Shown: piece after piece, positions 5,130 through 5,169 of the stretch | Layout: the number at the start of each line of letters is the position of its first letter | Position numbering within the stretch: the stretch's first letter is position 1 | Source: an uncultured Fidelibacterota bacterium | GTDB taxonomy: Bacteria; Fidelibacterota; Fidelibacteria; Fidelibacterales; Fidelibacteraceae | Reading direction: 5' to 3' | Assembly: GCA_937862595.1 (NCBI GenBank) | Contig: CALMFL010000069.1 | Span: 1 to 5,169 of the forward strand | Length of the DNA: 5,169 nucleotides | Position numbers and translations under genes: made by a program | Notes under the pieces: generated by a model | Told to the model about the DNA's origin: nothing | Seen by the model: the letters and a program-made list of their open reading frames with translations, nothing else | The model's database searches: none

Positions 5130-5163
5130 AAGGGCTGAGGTTTCTCGGCCCTTTTTTGTTTTT
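5130..5163 (+). terminator. Intrinsic terminator closing the ribosomal-protein operon
   Basis: AAGGGCTGAG (5130-5139) pairs with CTCGGCCCTT (5144-5153) over a four-base loop, ten pairs with one wobble. T's run through 5152-5157 and, after one G, 5159-5163. It is placed about 160 bases after rplI, beyond the repeat cluster, and is the most likely end of the prs-to-rplI transcript. Confidence 0.9.
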
Positions 5164-5169
5164 CAGAAA

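Overview
The window is ordinary bacterial chromosome, moderately GC-rich, with every gene on the + strand. It carries a housekeeping cluster: the 3' part of gltX, ispE, a tRNA-Gln(UUG) gene, prs, rplY (ctc/TL5 type), pth, rpsF, rpsR and rplI. The order ispE / tRNA-Gln / prs / rplY / pth / rpsF / rpsR / rplI fits Desulfobacterota (the former Deltaproteobacteria) well. Similar prs-rplY-pth-rpsF-rpsR-rplI runs also occur in PVC and Omnitrophota-like lineages, so the phylum is an inference. No ssb gene lies between rpsF and rpsR.

Layout. Bases 1-598 hold the end of glutamyl-tRNA synthetase; its first ~115 bases look frame-disrupted. A weak hairpin follows at 601-619, then ispE (635-1471). Inside ispE is a near-consensus sigma70-type promoter (1205-1233) that points at the tRNA-Gln gene (1477-1547). 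A clear intrinsic terminator (1560-1593) follows the tRNA, and prs (1615-2580) starts only 21 bases after its T-tract. From prs to rplI the genes are spaced by 4-27 bases, nearly all with good Shine-Dalgarno sequences, which suggests one operon. The last 198 bases have no gene. They hold a heptamer tandem repeat whose first copy contains the rplI stop codon, an interrupted inverted repeat, two further heptamer copies, a second palindrome, and a strong terminator at 5130-5163.

Function. The genes serve translation and precursor supply. GltX charges tRNA with glutamate, tRNA-Gln decodes glutamine codons, and Pth recycles dropped-off peptidyl-tRNA. bL25, bS6, bS18 and bL9 are ribosomal proteins. 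Prs makes PRPP for nucleotides, histidine and tryptophan, and IspE runs a step of MEP isoprenoid synthesis. I see no new multi-gene system. The points most worth a second look are a G3-U70 wobble pair in tRNA-Gln, the promoter embedded in ispE, the terminator just before prs, and the repeat module after rplI.
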